A stretch of DNA of 64,000 nucleotides from JANLQX01 sp031418775 (GTDB lineage: Bacteria; Actinomycetota; Acidimicrobiia; Acidimicrobiales; JANYDT01): the NCBI GenBank assembly GCA_031418775.1, contig JANOJN010000272.1:16246-80245 (forward strand), in the 5' to 3' direction. The stretch's first letter is position 1. Each line of letters opens with the position of its first letter. This document shows, piece after piece, positions 33,523 through 42,128 of this stretch. The notes under the pieces are model-generated. The model did no database searches and was not told the origin of the DNA. It worked only from the letters and a program-made list of their open reading frames with translations. The position numbers and the translations under genes are program-made.

Positions 33523-34271
33523 GACCCTGGTCGGCCGCTCACGAGCGCCGCGGCGTCATGGTCGGCGAACACGATCTGATCCGGCGCGCCGACGAGACCC
33601 GCCGGAATGGTCCGGTCTCCGTCCATGAGCCGGCGAAGGGGTTCGGCCTTGGCCGCCCCGGTCACCAGCCACACCACGATGCCGGCGCGATCAAGGGCTG
33701 CCCGGGTGAGGGTGAGCCTGCGGGTTCCGCGGTAGACGCCGGTCAGCGCGACCGGCGCATCGGTGACGTTGAGCACCGCGTCGCCGGGGACGAGTGAGGC
33801 GGTATGCCCGTCGTCGCCGAGTCCGAGGACGGCGACGTCGAGGCCCCGCGGGGCGATGCGCTCCAAGGTTCGTGCATAGAGCGAGGGCGGGTCGGTGCTG
33901 TTCACCGGCATCAGGTGACGATGGGCGGCGCTGACATCCGTCGGATCAAGGAGGAGGGCGAGGAGCTCGTTCGCGTTGCGCTGGGGGTCGCCGTCGGGTG
34001 CGATGCGCTCGTCGATCTGGAAGACGTGGGTGCGGGCCCAGCCGGCCGCCATTTCGGGGTCCCCCAGGATCTGCTGCGCGAGGGACCGGAACATCGTTGC
34101 CGGGGTCGTCCCACCCGAGAACGCAATCGTCAAATGGGGTCGGGCGGCACGTGCGGCGCCCCGGACCCGGCGGGCGATCTCCTCGGCACACGCCCGCGCG
34201 ACGGCAGCCGGCGTGGGGGCGATGTGGAGGTGGCGGCGAGGCCCGAGTGGAGGTGGAGGGGAGGAGGGCAT
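33519..34271 (-). CDS. pgl: 6-phosphogluconolactonase
   Basis: The 250-residue enzyme hydrolyses 6-phosphogluconolactone in the pentose phosphate pathway. The sugar-isomerase-like phosphate loop is FSGGTTPATMF, followed by FQIDERIAPDGDPQRNA and the catalytic region LGLGDDGHTASLVPG, plus VVWLVTGAAKAEPL near the C terminus. ATG 34271 follows a Pro-rich start. No zwf or opcA lies nearby. It is divergent from mraZ. Confidence 0.9.
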   Translation of the reverse strand: MPSSPPPPLGPRRHLHIAPTPAAVARACAEEIARRVRGAARAARPHLTIAFSGGTTPATMFRSLAQQILGDPEMAAGWARTHVFQIDERIAPDGDPQRNANELLALLLDPTDVSAAHRHLMPVNSTDPPSLYARTLERIAPRGLDVAVLGLGDDGHTASLVPGDAVLNVTDAPVALTGVYRGTRRLTLTRAALDRAGIVVWLVTGAAKAEPLRRLMDGDRTIPAGLVGAPDQIVFADHDAAALVSGRPGS

Positions 34272-34373
34272 GAACTCGTGGGTCGCGTTGGCGGGTGGAA
34301 CGGGGTGTTCTTGCTGGTCGGGGCGGGAGCGGGAAAAAGTTGCTGAATGCGCGTCACCAAACGTGCGGCGCTG

Positions 34374-34418
34374 TGGAGCCAAGTGGTAGGTTCTGGAGCT
34401 ATGGGGAGGCAGGTGGAG
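34374..34418. promoter_or_regulatory. Five-repeat MraZ box array
   Basis: TGG-type pentamers recur exactly every 10 bp at 34374 (TGGAG), 34384 (TGGTA), 34394 (TGGAG), 34404 (GGGAG) and 34414 (TGGAG), upstream of mraZ. MraZ binds GGG/TGG-type repeats at about 10-bp spacing upstream of its own operon in other bacteria. The repeat register fits that rule, and no better explanation is visible. Confidence 0.65.
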
Positions 34419-34538
34419 GACATACGCGTTCGGTGCATCGCGAATGCAGCGTGCGCCGACGCCGGGGTGCTCGTGCCGGTCCAGCCGGTCATGGTCGTGT
34501 TGCTCGGTTCTCCGTTCGCGATCGTGGGGGCCTAGACC

Positions 34539-34961
34539 ATGTTGGCAGGCTCCGCCCGGGTCAAGCTCGATGACAAGTGGCGCTTCGTGCTCCCGGTCAA
34601 GTTCCGCGCCGACGCCGGCGCCGTGATGCACTTCGCGAAGGGCGACCAGGGGCAGCTCCAGCTGCTCACGGCCGAGGCCTACCAGGTCGAGGTCGACCGA
34701 CACCTCGCTGCCTTCGGGGAAGGCCGAGACCCCGATCGGTGGGCGATGCGCATGTTCATGGAGACGGTGGAGTCCGTCGACCTGGACAGCCAGTCCCGGG
34801 TGCCAGTGATCGACCGCCTGCGTGGCTACGCATCTCTGCGCGACCGCGGCGAGCTCCAGCTGATCGGCATGGCCGACCGTCTCGAGGTCTGGGATCTCGA
34901 GACGTACGAACGCCGTCGCGCCGAAGCGCGGGGAGAGGGCGCCCCACATGGTGGACAGTGA
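34539..34961 (+). CDS. mraZ: Transcriptional regulator MraZ
   Basis: The 140-residue protein is a double SpoVT/AbrB-fold DNA-binding protein that opens the dcw cluster and usually represses it. The first half carries VKLDDKWRFVLPVKFR and the second VDLDSQSRVPVIDRLR, the two paired swapped-hairpin motifs. Upstream repeats at 34374-34418 are its probable operator. Its end overlaps rsmH by 14 nt, so the pair is coupled. ATG 34539 precedes the conserved N terminus. Confidence 0.95.
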   Translation: MLAGSARVKLDDKWRFVLPVKFRADAGAVMHFAKGDQGQLQLLTAEAYQVEVDRHLAAFGEGRDPDRWAMRMFMETVESVDLDSQSRVPVIDRLRGYASLRDRGELQLIGMADRLEVWDLETYERRRAEARGEGAPHGGQ

Positions 34962-36054
34962 CGACGCCGATGACCTGGTGCAGCGGGACGACGCCGATGG
35001 CTTCTCCCACGTTCCCGTCCTGCGCGACGAGACCGTCCACTGGATCCGCCCTGTACCGCCCGGGCTCTTCGTCGATCTCACCCTCGGCGGTGCCGGCCAC
35101 GCACGCGCCGTGCTCGACGCATGTCCGCACCTGCACCTCCTCGGCCTCGACCAGGACCCCGTCGCCGTGGCCGCAGCCACCACGCGACTCGCCCCGTACG
35201 GCTCCCGCGCCCGTGTCGTGCACATCCGCTCGGACCGTCTCGGCCACGCCCTGGTCGATGACGTCCGCGTCCGCGGGGCGATGCCGGTGACGGCGATCCT
35301 CGCTGACCTCGGCGTCTCGTCCGTGCAGTTCGACGAGAGCGAACGAGGCTTTTCGTACCGCTCCGATGCGCCGCTCGACATGCGCATGGACACGAGCACC
35401 GGGCGGACAGCGGCGGAGTTCGTGAACGAAGCATCGTTCGTGGAGATCGCCGACGCTCTGCGCATCTACGGCGACGAGCGCTTTGCCGGGAGGATCGCCA
35501 AAGCGATCCTGGCGAACCGTCCCGTCCTGACGACCGGCCAGCTCGCCAAGGTCGTGACCAACGCCATCCCGGCGGCAACTCGCCGCACCGGCGGGCACCC
35601 GGCCAAGCGGACGTTCCAGGCACTGCGCATCGTCGTGAACGATGAGCTCGATGTGCTGGCGACGATGGTCACCGCCGGCCTCGACACCCTGGCCCCGGGC
35701 GGACGCTTCGTCGTCCTCTCGTACCACTCGGGTGAGGACCGCATCGTCAAGGAACTGTTTCGAACCGCCGAATCCGGCGGATGCTCGTGCCCTTCCGGAC
35801 TGCCGTGCGTTTGCGGCGCCCTTCCCCGAGGCCGGATGGTGCGAAGAGGGGTCACCAGACCCCAGGCAGCGGAAGTCGCTGCCAACCCGCGAGCCGCCAG
35901 TGCGGTGGCGCGCGTGTTCGAGATGGCCGTTCCGGGCGCAACCGCTCCCGGAACGGCGTCTCGAAGTGAAACCCGGTCGTCCGTTGGTCCTGTTCCTCCG
36001 TCCGTCGTTCGCCCCGAGAAACTCGGCGGGTCGGACACTCCTTCCCGTACCTGA
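34948..36054 (+). CDS. rsmH: 16S rRNA N4-methyltransferase RsmH
   Basis: This 368-residue enzyme methylates C1402 of 16S rRNA with SAM. The SAM loop is DLTLGGAGHARAVL, followed by DQDPVAV, ADLGVSSVQFDES, a RFAGRIAKAIL segment and FVVLSYHSGEDR. Near the end, CSCPSGLPCVC is a Cys cluster also seen in actinobacterial members. A Ser/Pro-rich tail of about 40 residues follows. It overlaps mraZ by 14 nt. Confidence 0.95.
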   Translation: MVDSDDADDLVQRDDADGFSHVPVLRDETVHWIRPVPPGLFVDLTLGGAGHARAVLDACPHLHLLGLDQDPVAVAAATTRLAPYGSRARVVHIRSDRLGHALVDDVRVRGAMPVTAILADLGVSSVQFDESERGFSYRSDAPLDMRMDTSTGRTAAEFVNEASFVEIADALRIYGDERFAGRIAKAILANRPVLTTGQLAKVVTNAIPAATRRTGGHPAKRTFQALRIVVNDELDVLATMVTAGLDTLAPGGRFVVLSYHSGEDRIVKELFRTAESGGCSCPSGLPCVCGALPRGRMVRRGVTRPQAAEVAANPRAASAVARVFEMAVPGATAPGTASRSETRSSVGPVPPSVVRPEKLGGSDTPSRT

Positions 36055-36062
36055 GGTCGTCT

Positions 36063-36872
36063 GTGTCTTCCTTGCTCGCCTCTCGACGTCTGCGCACGCC
36101 GGCCGAGGCCTTCGCCCTGTGCCTGCGACCCCTTCCGGCCGCGTTCCACCCCGACGTCCGCCGAGAGCCAGCCCCGACGCCGTCGCCATTCGTGTCGTCC
36201 GGCCGAACCGCGGCGCGTCAACGGGCGGCGGGTCCGCAGACCTCCGCCATCCCGGGCGGACGCGCCCCGGCGGGGCGACCGGAACGGACGGCTCCCGTCA
36301 CCCGTCCGTCGCGCCCGATGCCGTCGACGGCGTCCGCGGTGACGAATCGCGCCACCCGACGTCCGTCCGTCGCCCCCACGGTCCGGCGCACGACCGGTGG
36401 GTCCGTCGCCAGCGCCGCAATGGGCTACCGGACAGACCGGGGCTCCGGACGGGCACACGCAACCGTCGGAGCGACCGCACTTCTCGATGACCTTGCCCCG
36501 GAGAGCGTCGAACTCGCCGCTGAGCCGCGCCGCGTTCTCGGTCGGGCGACCGCCTTACGCGCCGTGCCGGCCGCCCGGGCAACCGTGGGTCGATCGGTTC
36601 CGGTTGTTCGCTCGCATCGCTGGAGGCGGCGAATCCGCATGCTGCTGGCCGGGACGCTCCTGTCCGGTGTGGTGCTCATCGCGTTCGCGGCGGTCGCCAT
36701 GCACTCGCAACTGGCGAGCCGCCAACTCCGTCTCAACGTTCTTCGCACGGAAGTTGACACCGCGGAGCGCGAGCACCAGCGCCTTCGGCTGACTGTTGCC
36801 GAGCTCGACACGCCGGAGCAGGTCGTCTCCAGTGCATACCGGCTCGGACTTGTCGGTGCCGCCGAGGTCTAA
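36063..36872 (+). CDS. ftsL: Division protein FtsL-like, with long basic N terminus
   Basis: This 269-residue protein sits in the ftsL position between rsmH and ftsI. About 190 residues of Arg/Pro/Ser/Ala-rich, disordered cytoplasmic sequence come first. One membrane helix follows (about 200-220, LLAGTLLSGVVLIAFAAVAM), then a short leucine-zipper-like coiled coil (QLRLNVLRTEVDTAEREHQRLRLTVAELD) with the septum-initiator end SSAYRLGLV. FtsL acts with FtsQ and FtsB. The start is GTG 36063. Typical FtsL is about 90-120 residues, so the tail is unusual but seen in actinobacteria. Confidence 0.82.
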   Translation: MSSLLASRRLRTPAEAFALCLRPLPAAFHPDVRREPAPTPSPFVSSGRTAARQRAAGPQTSAIPGGRAPAGRPERTAPVTRPSRPMPSTASAVTNRATRRPSVAPTVRRTTGGSVASAAMGYRTDRGSGRAHATVGATALLDDLAPESVELAAEPRRVLGRATALRAVPAARATVGRSVPVVRSHRWRRRIRMLLAGTLLSGVVLIAFAAVAMHSQLASRQLRLNVLRTEVDTAEREHQRLRLTVAELDTPEQVVSSAYRLGLVGAAEV

Positions 36873-36952
36873 TTCCTTCCCACAGCTTCGACGATGCCGG
36901 CATCCGCCCGAACCGCGGGCCCGACGGTTCCCGACCTGACACGAGGACGCTG

Positions 36953-39301
36953 ATGGCCCTGTCACGAATCGGGGGGAACTCTCCCGGCCGGCGCGGAGAC
37001 ATCCAAGCAAAAGGCACCCGGGCCAGAGGAGTGCAGCGACCACCGGTCACCCGGTCGAACCGTCGCGGGCCGACCACGAAGGCCGATCCGACGATCGGCG
37101 GTGTCTCGGCGGTCGATCGTCGTCGTTCGCGGCGCCGGCTGGTCGGACTGAACAGCTGCGGAATCCTTCTTGTGGTCGCCATGATGGGGCGATCCGCCCA
37201 GCTGCAGATCGTGCAGCGAGACGTCCTCGCCGAACGCGGTGACCGTCAGCGACTCCGCGAGACGACGATCCGCGCCGAACGCGGCGACATTCTCGATCGG
37301 TTCGGTGCGCCACTCGCCATGAGCGTGCGCGACTGGCGACTGATCGCCGATCCGCAACTCGTCGCGAGTCCGGCGGTGACCGCCGACCTTCTTATGGCTC
37401 AGCTTCCACCGCACGCAGTCGATCGCCCCTGGCTCGTCAGCAAGCTCAGCGAACCCACCCGCTACGCGATCCTGGTCAACGGAGTCGACGACGACCTCAA
37501 GGCGAAGGTCGAAGCGGCAAAGATCAAGGGCGTCTACTTCGCCGAACGCTTCCGCCGCGAGAACCCGGCGTCCGATCTTGCCCGTTCCATCGTCGGACGA
37601 GTCGATACCGAACAACGAGGGACCTCTGGTCTGGAGAAGATGCTCGAGGACGAGCTCACCGGACGTGACGGGGAACTCATAAGTGAACGTAGCGAGCGGG
37701 GATCGCAGATCCCCGGAGGCAAGCGGACGCTGCGTCCCGCCGTGTCCGGTCGGACGTTCGTGACGACAATTGACCGGTCGCTTCAGTATGCGGTCGACGG
37801 AATGAACTCGAAAGGCATCGCCGACTCCGGTGCGAGGGGCGGCATCGTGATCGTCTCCGATGTGAAGACCGGCGAGATCCTCGCGCTCTCGAACATGGAG
37901 GTCGCCGATGACGGCGGTGTCCGCTCCACGGGGCGAAACACCGCGCTCGTGTCGGTCTATGAGCCGGGCTCGGTGAACAAGGTCATCACCATGGCAGCCG
38001 CGATCGAGGAGCGGGTCGTCACGCCGCAGACGGCGCTGATCGTTCCCGACCTTTACCGGGTCGGTAACCATCGTTTCAAAGACGACGTGGGACACAAGAC
38101 GATGCGATGGACGATTCGCGACGTGCTCGTGAACTCGTCGAACGTCGGCACCATCAAGGTCGCCCAGGCACTCACGAAGTCCCGCCTGGACCGGTACCTC
38201 CGTGGCTTCGGCCTCGGTTCGAAGACGGCGATCGACTTCACGGGCGAATCCGCGGGGATCATGCTGCCCCTCAACAAATGGACCTCGACCTCGATCGGCA
38301 CCGTCCCGATCGGCCAGGGCATATCGGTGACCGCGGTGCAAATGCTCAGCGTGTACAACACCTTGGCCAACGGTGGCGTGCGAATGCCCATGCGCCTGCT
38401 CCGGTCGAGCGTCGACGATCGTGGTGTGGAGACGCCGATCGCGCTCCGTGAACAACCGGTGACCGTCGTGTCCCCGACGACCGCGGCGACCATGACCTCC
38501 ATGCTCGTCGACGTGGTCGACAAGGGAACGGGGCGCGCCGCACGCGTGAAGGGCTACCGCGTGGCCGGCAAGACCGGGACGGCACAGAAGCCCAACGAAC
38601 GCAGCCGGGGATATCGCGCCGGAGCCTATGTCGCCAGCTTTGCCGGGTACTTTCCGGCGGAAGCGCCGCGACTCTCCGTCATCGTCGTGCTCGATGAACC
38701 GCAGACCTCGATCTACGGCGGAGTCGTTGCCGCCCCGCTGTTCGCGGAAGTGGCCCGCTGGGTCGGCCAGCACTACAGGATTCCGCCTTCGGCCGGTTCT
38801 CGGGTCGTGCTTTCGCCCGATCCGTCGACGGTGCTCAGCGCAGAGATGCGCGCAGTCGCCCGGACCGGCAGCTGGCGGTCCGCGACCATTCGCCGGAACG
38901 CCCTTCCTGCTGCGGCGAGCATCGCTGCCCGCCCGTCGGACACGACGGTCCCGTCAGCGACTGTTCTCCCGTCGACACGCCGCGAGCCCGCCGCATCCAC
39001 CGCCGTCCCCGTAGCCGGCGTGGTGCCCTCGAGCACCGCTCCGTCGACGACGCCAGCACCGACGGTTGTCCCCGCCGCGTCGGCCCCTGCCACGACAACC
39101 GCCCCTCGCCCGACCGCACCTGACCTCGCGCGCCGCGAGCCGGAGCGCCCACGCGCCACCGTCGCTCCGACGGCTCCTCCCTCATCGGCCACGGTCACGG
39201 CAGCAGGCGCGCAGACCTCCGATGCCTCCTCGACTCAGGCGAACGCCGTCGTCGCGACGGGCGGCGGAGTCGTCTCGAGCGTGGACGCCCCGAACCCGTA
39301 A
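36953..39301 (+). CDS. ftsI: Septal transpeptidase FtsI (PBP3 type)
   Basis: The 782-residue class B penicillin-binding protein cross-links septal peptidoglycan. A basic cytoplasmic segment precedes one membrane helix (about residues 64-84), then a dimerisation domain. The transpeptidase motifs are SVNK (Ser340, Lys343), SSN (Ser395, Asn397) and KTGT (Lys540). After about residue 625 lies a Thr/Pro/Ala/Val-rich tail of some 150 residues, on the outer side of the membrane, far longer than in standard FtsI. The gene follows ftsL by 80 bp and precedes murE by 8 bp. Confidence 0.96.
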   Translation: MALSRIGGNSPGRRGDIQAKGTRARGVQRPPVTRSNRRGPTTKADPTIGGVSAVDRRRSRRRLVGLNSCGILLVVAMMGRSAQLQIVQRDVLAERGDRQRLRETTIRAERGDILDRFGAPLAMSVRDWRLIADPQLVASPAVTADLLMAQLPPHAVDRPWLVSKLSEPTRYAILVNGVDDDLKAKVEAAKIKGVYFAERFRRENPASDLARSIVGRVDTEQRGTSGLEKMLEDELTGRDGELISERSERGSQIPGGKRTLRPAVSGRTFVTTIDRSLQYAVDGMNSKGIADSGARGGIVIVSDVKTGEILALSNMEVADDGGVRSTGRNTALVSVYEPGSVNKVITMAAAIEERVVTPQTALIVPDLYRVGNHRFKDDVGHKTMRWTIRDVLVNSSNVGTIKVAQALTKSRLDRYLRGFGLGSKTAIDFTGESAGIMLPLNKWTSTSIGTVPIGQGISVTAVQMLSVYNTLANGGVRMPMRLLRSSVDDRGVETPIALREQPVTVVSPTTAATMTSMLVDVVDKGTGRAARVKGYRVAGKTGTAQKPNERSRGYRAGAYVASFAGYFPAEAPRLSVIVVLDEPQTSIYGGVVAAPLFAEVARWVGQHYRIPPSAGSRVVLSPDPSTVLSAEMRAVARTGSWRSATIRRNALPAAASIAARPSDTTVPSATVLPSTRREPAASTAVPVAGVVPSSTAPSTTPAPTVVPAASAPATTTAPRPTAPDLARREPERPRATVAPTAPPSSATVTAAGAQTSDASSTQANAVVATGGGVVSSVDAPNP

Positions 39302-39309
39302 GCGCACCT

Positions 39310-40761
39310 ATGTCGGTCTCTCTCGCATCCATCGTTGCCGAACTCGAACGCCGACTGCCTCGGTCGGCGGCCGAGGTCGTCCTCGGAGGTCCGTCCGACG
39401 ACAGAGCAACAGAGATCGCCGACGTCACGCACGACTCGCATGAGGTGTCCGGCCTGCCGTCACCGATGTTCTGCTGCGTGCCGGGCCTTCGGCGTGACGG
39501 CCACGACTTCGCCGGCGATGCGGTCGCGGATGGCGCAGTCGCACTTCTCGTCGAGCGTCCGCTGCGCGTCTCCGTCCCACAACTTCAGGTCCGCGACGCG
39601 CGCGAGGCCATGGGTCATGTCGCCTCGATCGTGCACGGTGATCCGGCGTCCTCACTCGACTTGGTCGGCATCACCGGAACGAACGGAAAGACGACGACGG
39701 CGCATCTTCTCGGCGGAGTCCTCCGGGCGGACGGACGACACGTCGCGGTCCTCGGGACGCTCACGCAGACGCGCACGACTCCGGAGGCGACGGACCTGCA
39801 CCGACGCCTCGCCGCGCTCCGATCGGAAGGTGTCACCGATGTGGTGATGGAAGTGACTTCACATGCGATGGAACTCCATCGGGTCGCCGGTTGTCATTTC
39901 AAGGTTGCTGCGTTCACCAACCTCTCACAGGACCATCTGGATTTCCATGGGACGATGGAGGCCTATTTTCGGGCGAAGGCGAAGCTGTTCGTGCCTGAAT
40001 ACAGCGATCATGCATTCGTTAACCTCGATGATTTGTACGGATCTCTGCTCAACGACTCCGCCATCATTCCGACTTCCGGGGTACGGCTGACCGACGCCGA
40101 GGACTTGGTCCTCCGGCCGAACGGCAGCACCTTCCGCTGGCGGGGCGTGGAGATCGCGCTGCCGATGGCCGGCGACTTCAACGTCCGCAACGCGGTCTTG
40201 GTGGCAGCCGTGGCAAAACACGTCGGCGCCGATGATGCGGCACTGGTCAGCGGCCTGTCATCGGCTGCCGTCCCGGGCCGTTACGAGATGATCGACGGAG
40301 GTCAGCCATTTGCCGTGGTCGTCGACTACGCCCACACCCCCGATGGTCTCGTACGGGTGCTCCAAGCCGCCCGCCGGACCGTGCAGCCGCCGGGCGCGGT
40401 GATCGCCGTGTTCGGGTGCGGCGGCGACCGGGACCGCGGCAAGCGGCCGATGATGGGGCAGGCTGCGGTGGCGAACGCCGATCGGGTGATCGTCACCACG
40501 GACAACCCGCGTTCCGAATCACCGACCGCGATCATCGGCGAGATCCTCGCCGGCATCAGTCTCACGGACAACGTGCAGGTCATCGAGGATCGCTGGGAGG
40601 CTGTCGCAACCGCGATCGCCATGGCCCGACCGGGCGATGTGGTGGTCATCGCCGGGAAGGGCCACGAGACGGGCCAGGAGCGCGATGGTGTGATCACGCC
40701 GTTCGATGACCGAGAGGTTGCCCGGGAGGCGTTGCAGGCGATCTCCGGGAGGACACGATGA
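39310..40761 (+). CDS. murE: UDP-MurNAc-L-Ala-D-Glu ligase MurE, meso-DAP type
   Basis: The 483-residue ligase adds the third amino acid to the peptidoglycan precursor. The ATP loop is GITGTNGKTTT (Lys127). The substrate selector DNPR is at residues 398-401, the motif for meso-diaminopimelate rather than lysine, and agrees with OmpA domains that bind DAP. A 180-bp stretch around 39900-40080 has lower GC than the rest. The ATG of murF overlaps its stop (ATGA). Confidence 0.96.
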   Translation: MSVSLASIVAELERRLPRSAAEVVLGGPSDDRATEIADVTHDSHEVSGLPSPMFCCVPGLRRDGHDFAGDAVADGAVALLVERPLRVSVPQLQVRDAREAMGHVASIVHGDPASSLDLVGITGTNGKTTTAHLLGGVLRADGRHVAVLGTLTQTRTTPEATDLHRRLAALRSEGVTDVVMEVTSHAMELHRVAGCHFKVAAFTNLSQDHLDFHGTMEAYFRAKAKLFVPEYSDHAFVNLDDLYGSLLNDSAIIPTSGVRLTDAEDLVLRPNGSTFRWRGVEIALPMAGDFNVRNAVLVAAVAKHVGADDAALVSGLSSAAVPGRYEMIDGGQPFAVVVDYAHTPDGLVRVLQAARRTVQPPGAVIAVFGCGGDRDRGKRPMMGQAAVANADRVIVTTDNPRSESPTAIIGEILAGISLTDNVQVIEDRWEAVATAIAMARPGDVVVIAGKGHETGQERDGVITPFDDREVAREALQAISGRTR

Positions 40762-42128
40762 CCACAGACGGGCGGCCAGTTCCGAAGACCCGTGCGGCGT
40801 CCGCCATTGCCGCGGCGGCGCAGGGACAACTGGTCGGTCCGGACTGCGACGTGTCCGGGGTGTATACCGACAGTCGCATCGCCCGAGCGGGGTCCCTGTT
40901 CGTTCCGCTCGTCGACCAGCGCGACGGACATGACTTCATCGGGGCGGCGCGAAGAGCAGGAGTCGTTGCGTGGTTCACGTCCAAACCCGAGGGCACGCCG
41001 GGCGAGATCGTCGTGGAAGACACCGCTGCCGCCCTGACGGCATTCGGACGTGCCGCCCGCCAGGAGCTTCCCGAAAGAGTCATCGCGGTCACCGGTTCTT
41101 CAGGGAAGACTTCGACCAAGGATCTACTTTCGGCCATCTTCCGACAAGAAGGTCCGGTGGCAGCCAGTGAGAAATCGTTCAATAACGAGATCGGCGTGCC
41201 GCTGACACTAACCAATGCGCCCGAAGGGGCAGTAGGTGCCATCATCGAAATGGGGGCCCGCGGGCTCGGTCACATTGCCACGCTCTGCGCGATTGCACAG
41301 CCTACGGTAGGAATCATCGTGAACATCGGGACCGCGCATCGAGAGCTTTTCGGCAGCGCGGAAGGGACGGCCGACGCGAAGTCGGAGATCTACGACTGCA
41401 TCGGTCCTACGGGCGCCTCGGTCGTGAATCGCGACGACGCCCTCTTCGAACGGATGCGAGCCCGCGCCCGCGGGCGCGTCGTCGCATTCTCGGCGAGTGG
41501 ACATCGCGACGCGCTCGTCGTGGCCGACGAGGTCTCCGTCGACGACGAGGTCCGGGCGCGTTTTGTGCTCCGAACGGCTTGGGGTGAGATGTCAGTCCGC
41601 CTCGGTGCCCGGGGGGTCCACCAGGTCGAGAACGCGCTCGCCGCATCGGCGGCGGCGCTTGTCAGCGGCGTCACTCTCGAGCACGTCGCCGCCGGACTCG
41701 AGACCACCGATCTCTCGCCGATGCGTATGGACCTGCAGACCGGCGACAGCGGTGTCCGCGTGCTGAACGACGCGTACAACGCCAATCCGTCATCGATGCG
41801 CGCCGCCCTGGTCGCGCTCTCGCAGATGCCCGCGACCCGACGCTTCGCCGTGCTCGGAACCATGGCTGAGCTGGGACGCGGGAAGCTTGCCTTCCACTTG
41901 GAGATCGGGGCTCTCGCCCGTGATCTCGGCATCACATTCGCCGTCGCCCTCGGCGAACAGGACTACGGACTGGTGAACGTGGTGTCGGTCGACGAGGTCG
42001 CCGAAGCCCTCGGACCACTCGGCGAAGGCGACGTCGTTCTCGTGAAGGGGAGTCGCGTCGCCGGGCTCGAGCGCGTCGCCGAGGCGCTGCTCTCCAGCGG
42101 TGGGAACGCCAAAGGGGCGTACCCGTGA
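40758..42128 (+). CDS. murF: UDP-MurNAc-tripeptide D-Ala-D-Ala ligase MurF
   Basis: The 456-residue ligase adds D-Ala-D-Ala to the tripeptide precursor. The ATP loop is VTGSSGKTSTKDLL, the middle domain has SFNNEIGVPLTL and NIGTAHRELFGS, and the C-terminal domain has DAYNANPSSM and LGTMAELG. Length is normal. It overlaps murE by 4 nt and mraY by 4 nt (GTGA), so translation is coupled. Confidence 0.96.
   Translation: MTTDGRPVPKTRAASAIAAAAQGQLVGPDCDVSGVYTDSRIARAGSLFVPLVDQRDGHDFIGAARRAGVVAWFTSKPEGTPGEIVVEDTAAALTAFGRAARQELPERVIAVTGSSGKTSTKDLLSAIFRQEGPVAASEKSFNNEIGVPLTLTNAPEGAVGAIIEMGARGLGHIATLCAIAQPTVGIIVNIGTAHRELFGSAEGTADAKSEIYDCIGPTGASVVNRDDALFERMRARARGRVVAFSASGHRDALVVADEVSVDDEVRARFVLRTAWGEMSVRLGARGVHQVENALAASAAALVSGVTLEHVAAGLETTDLSPMRMDLQTGDSGVRVLNDAYNANPSSMRAALVALSQMPATRRFAVLGTMAELGRGKLAFHLEIGALARDLGITFAVALGEQDYGLVNVVSVDEVAEALGPLGEGDVVLVKGSRVAGLERVAEALLSSGGNAKGAYP

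Noticed and set aside
34401..34535. 44-codon frame ending 3 nt before mraZ
   Set aside because: It overlaps the MraZ box array, has no ribosome binding site and no known match; coupling to mraZ cannot be excluded.
36962..38773. 603-codon minus-strand frame over ftsI
   Set aside because: It is antisense to ftsI, whose three active-site motifs are intact.
41100..41400. Slightly lower GC in murF
   Set aside because: The difference is too small by eye to be called.
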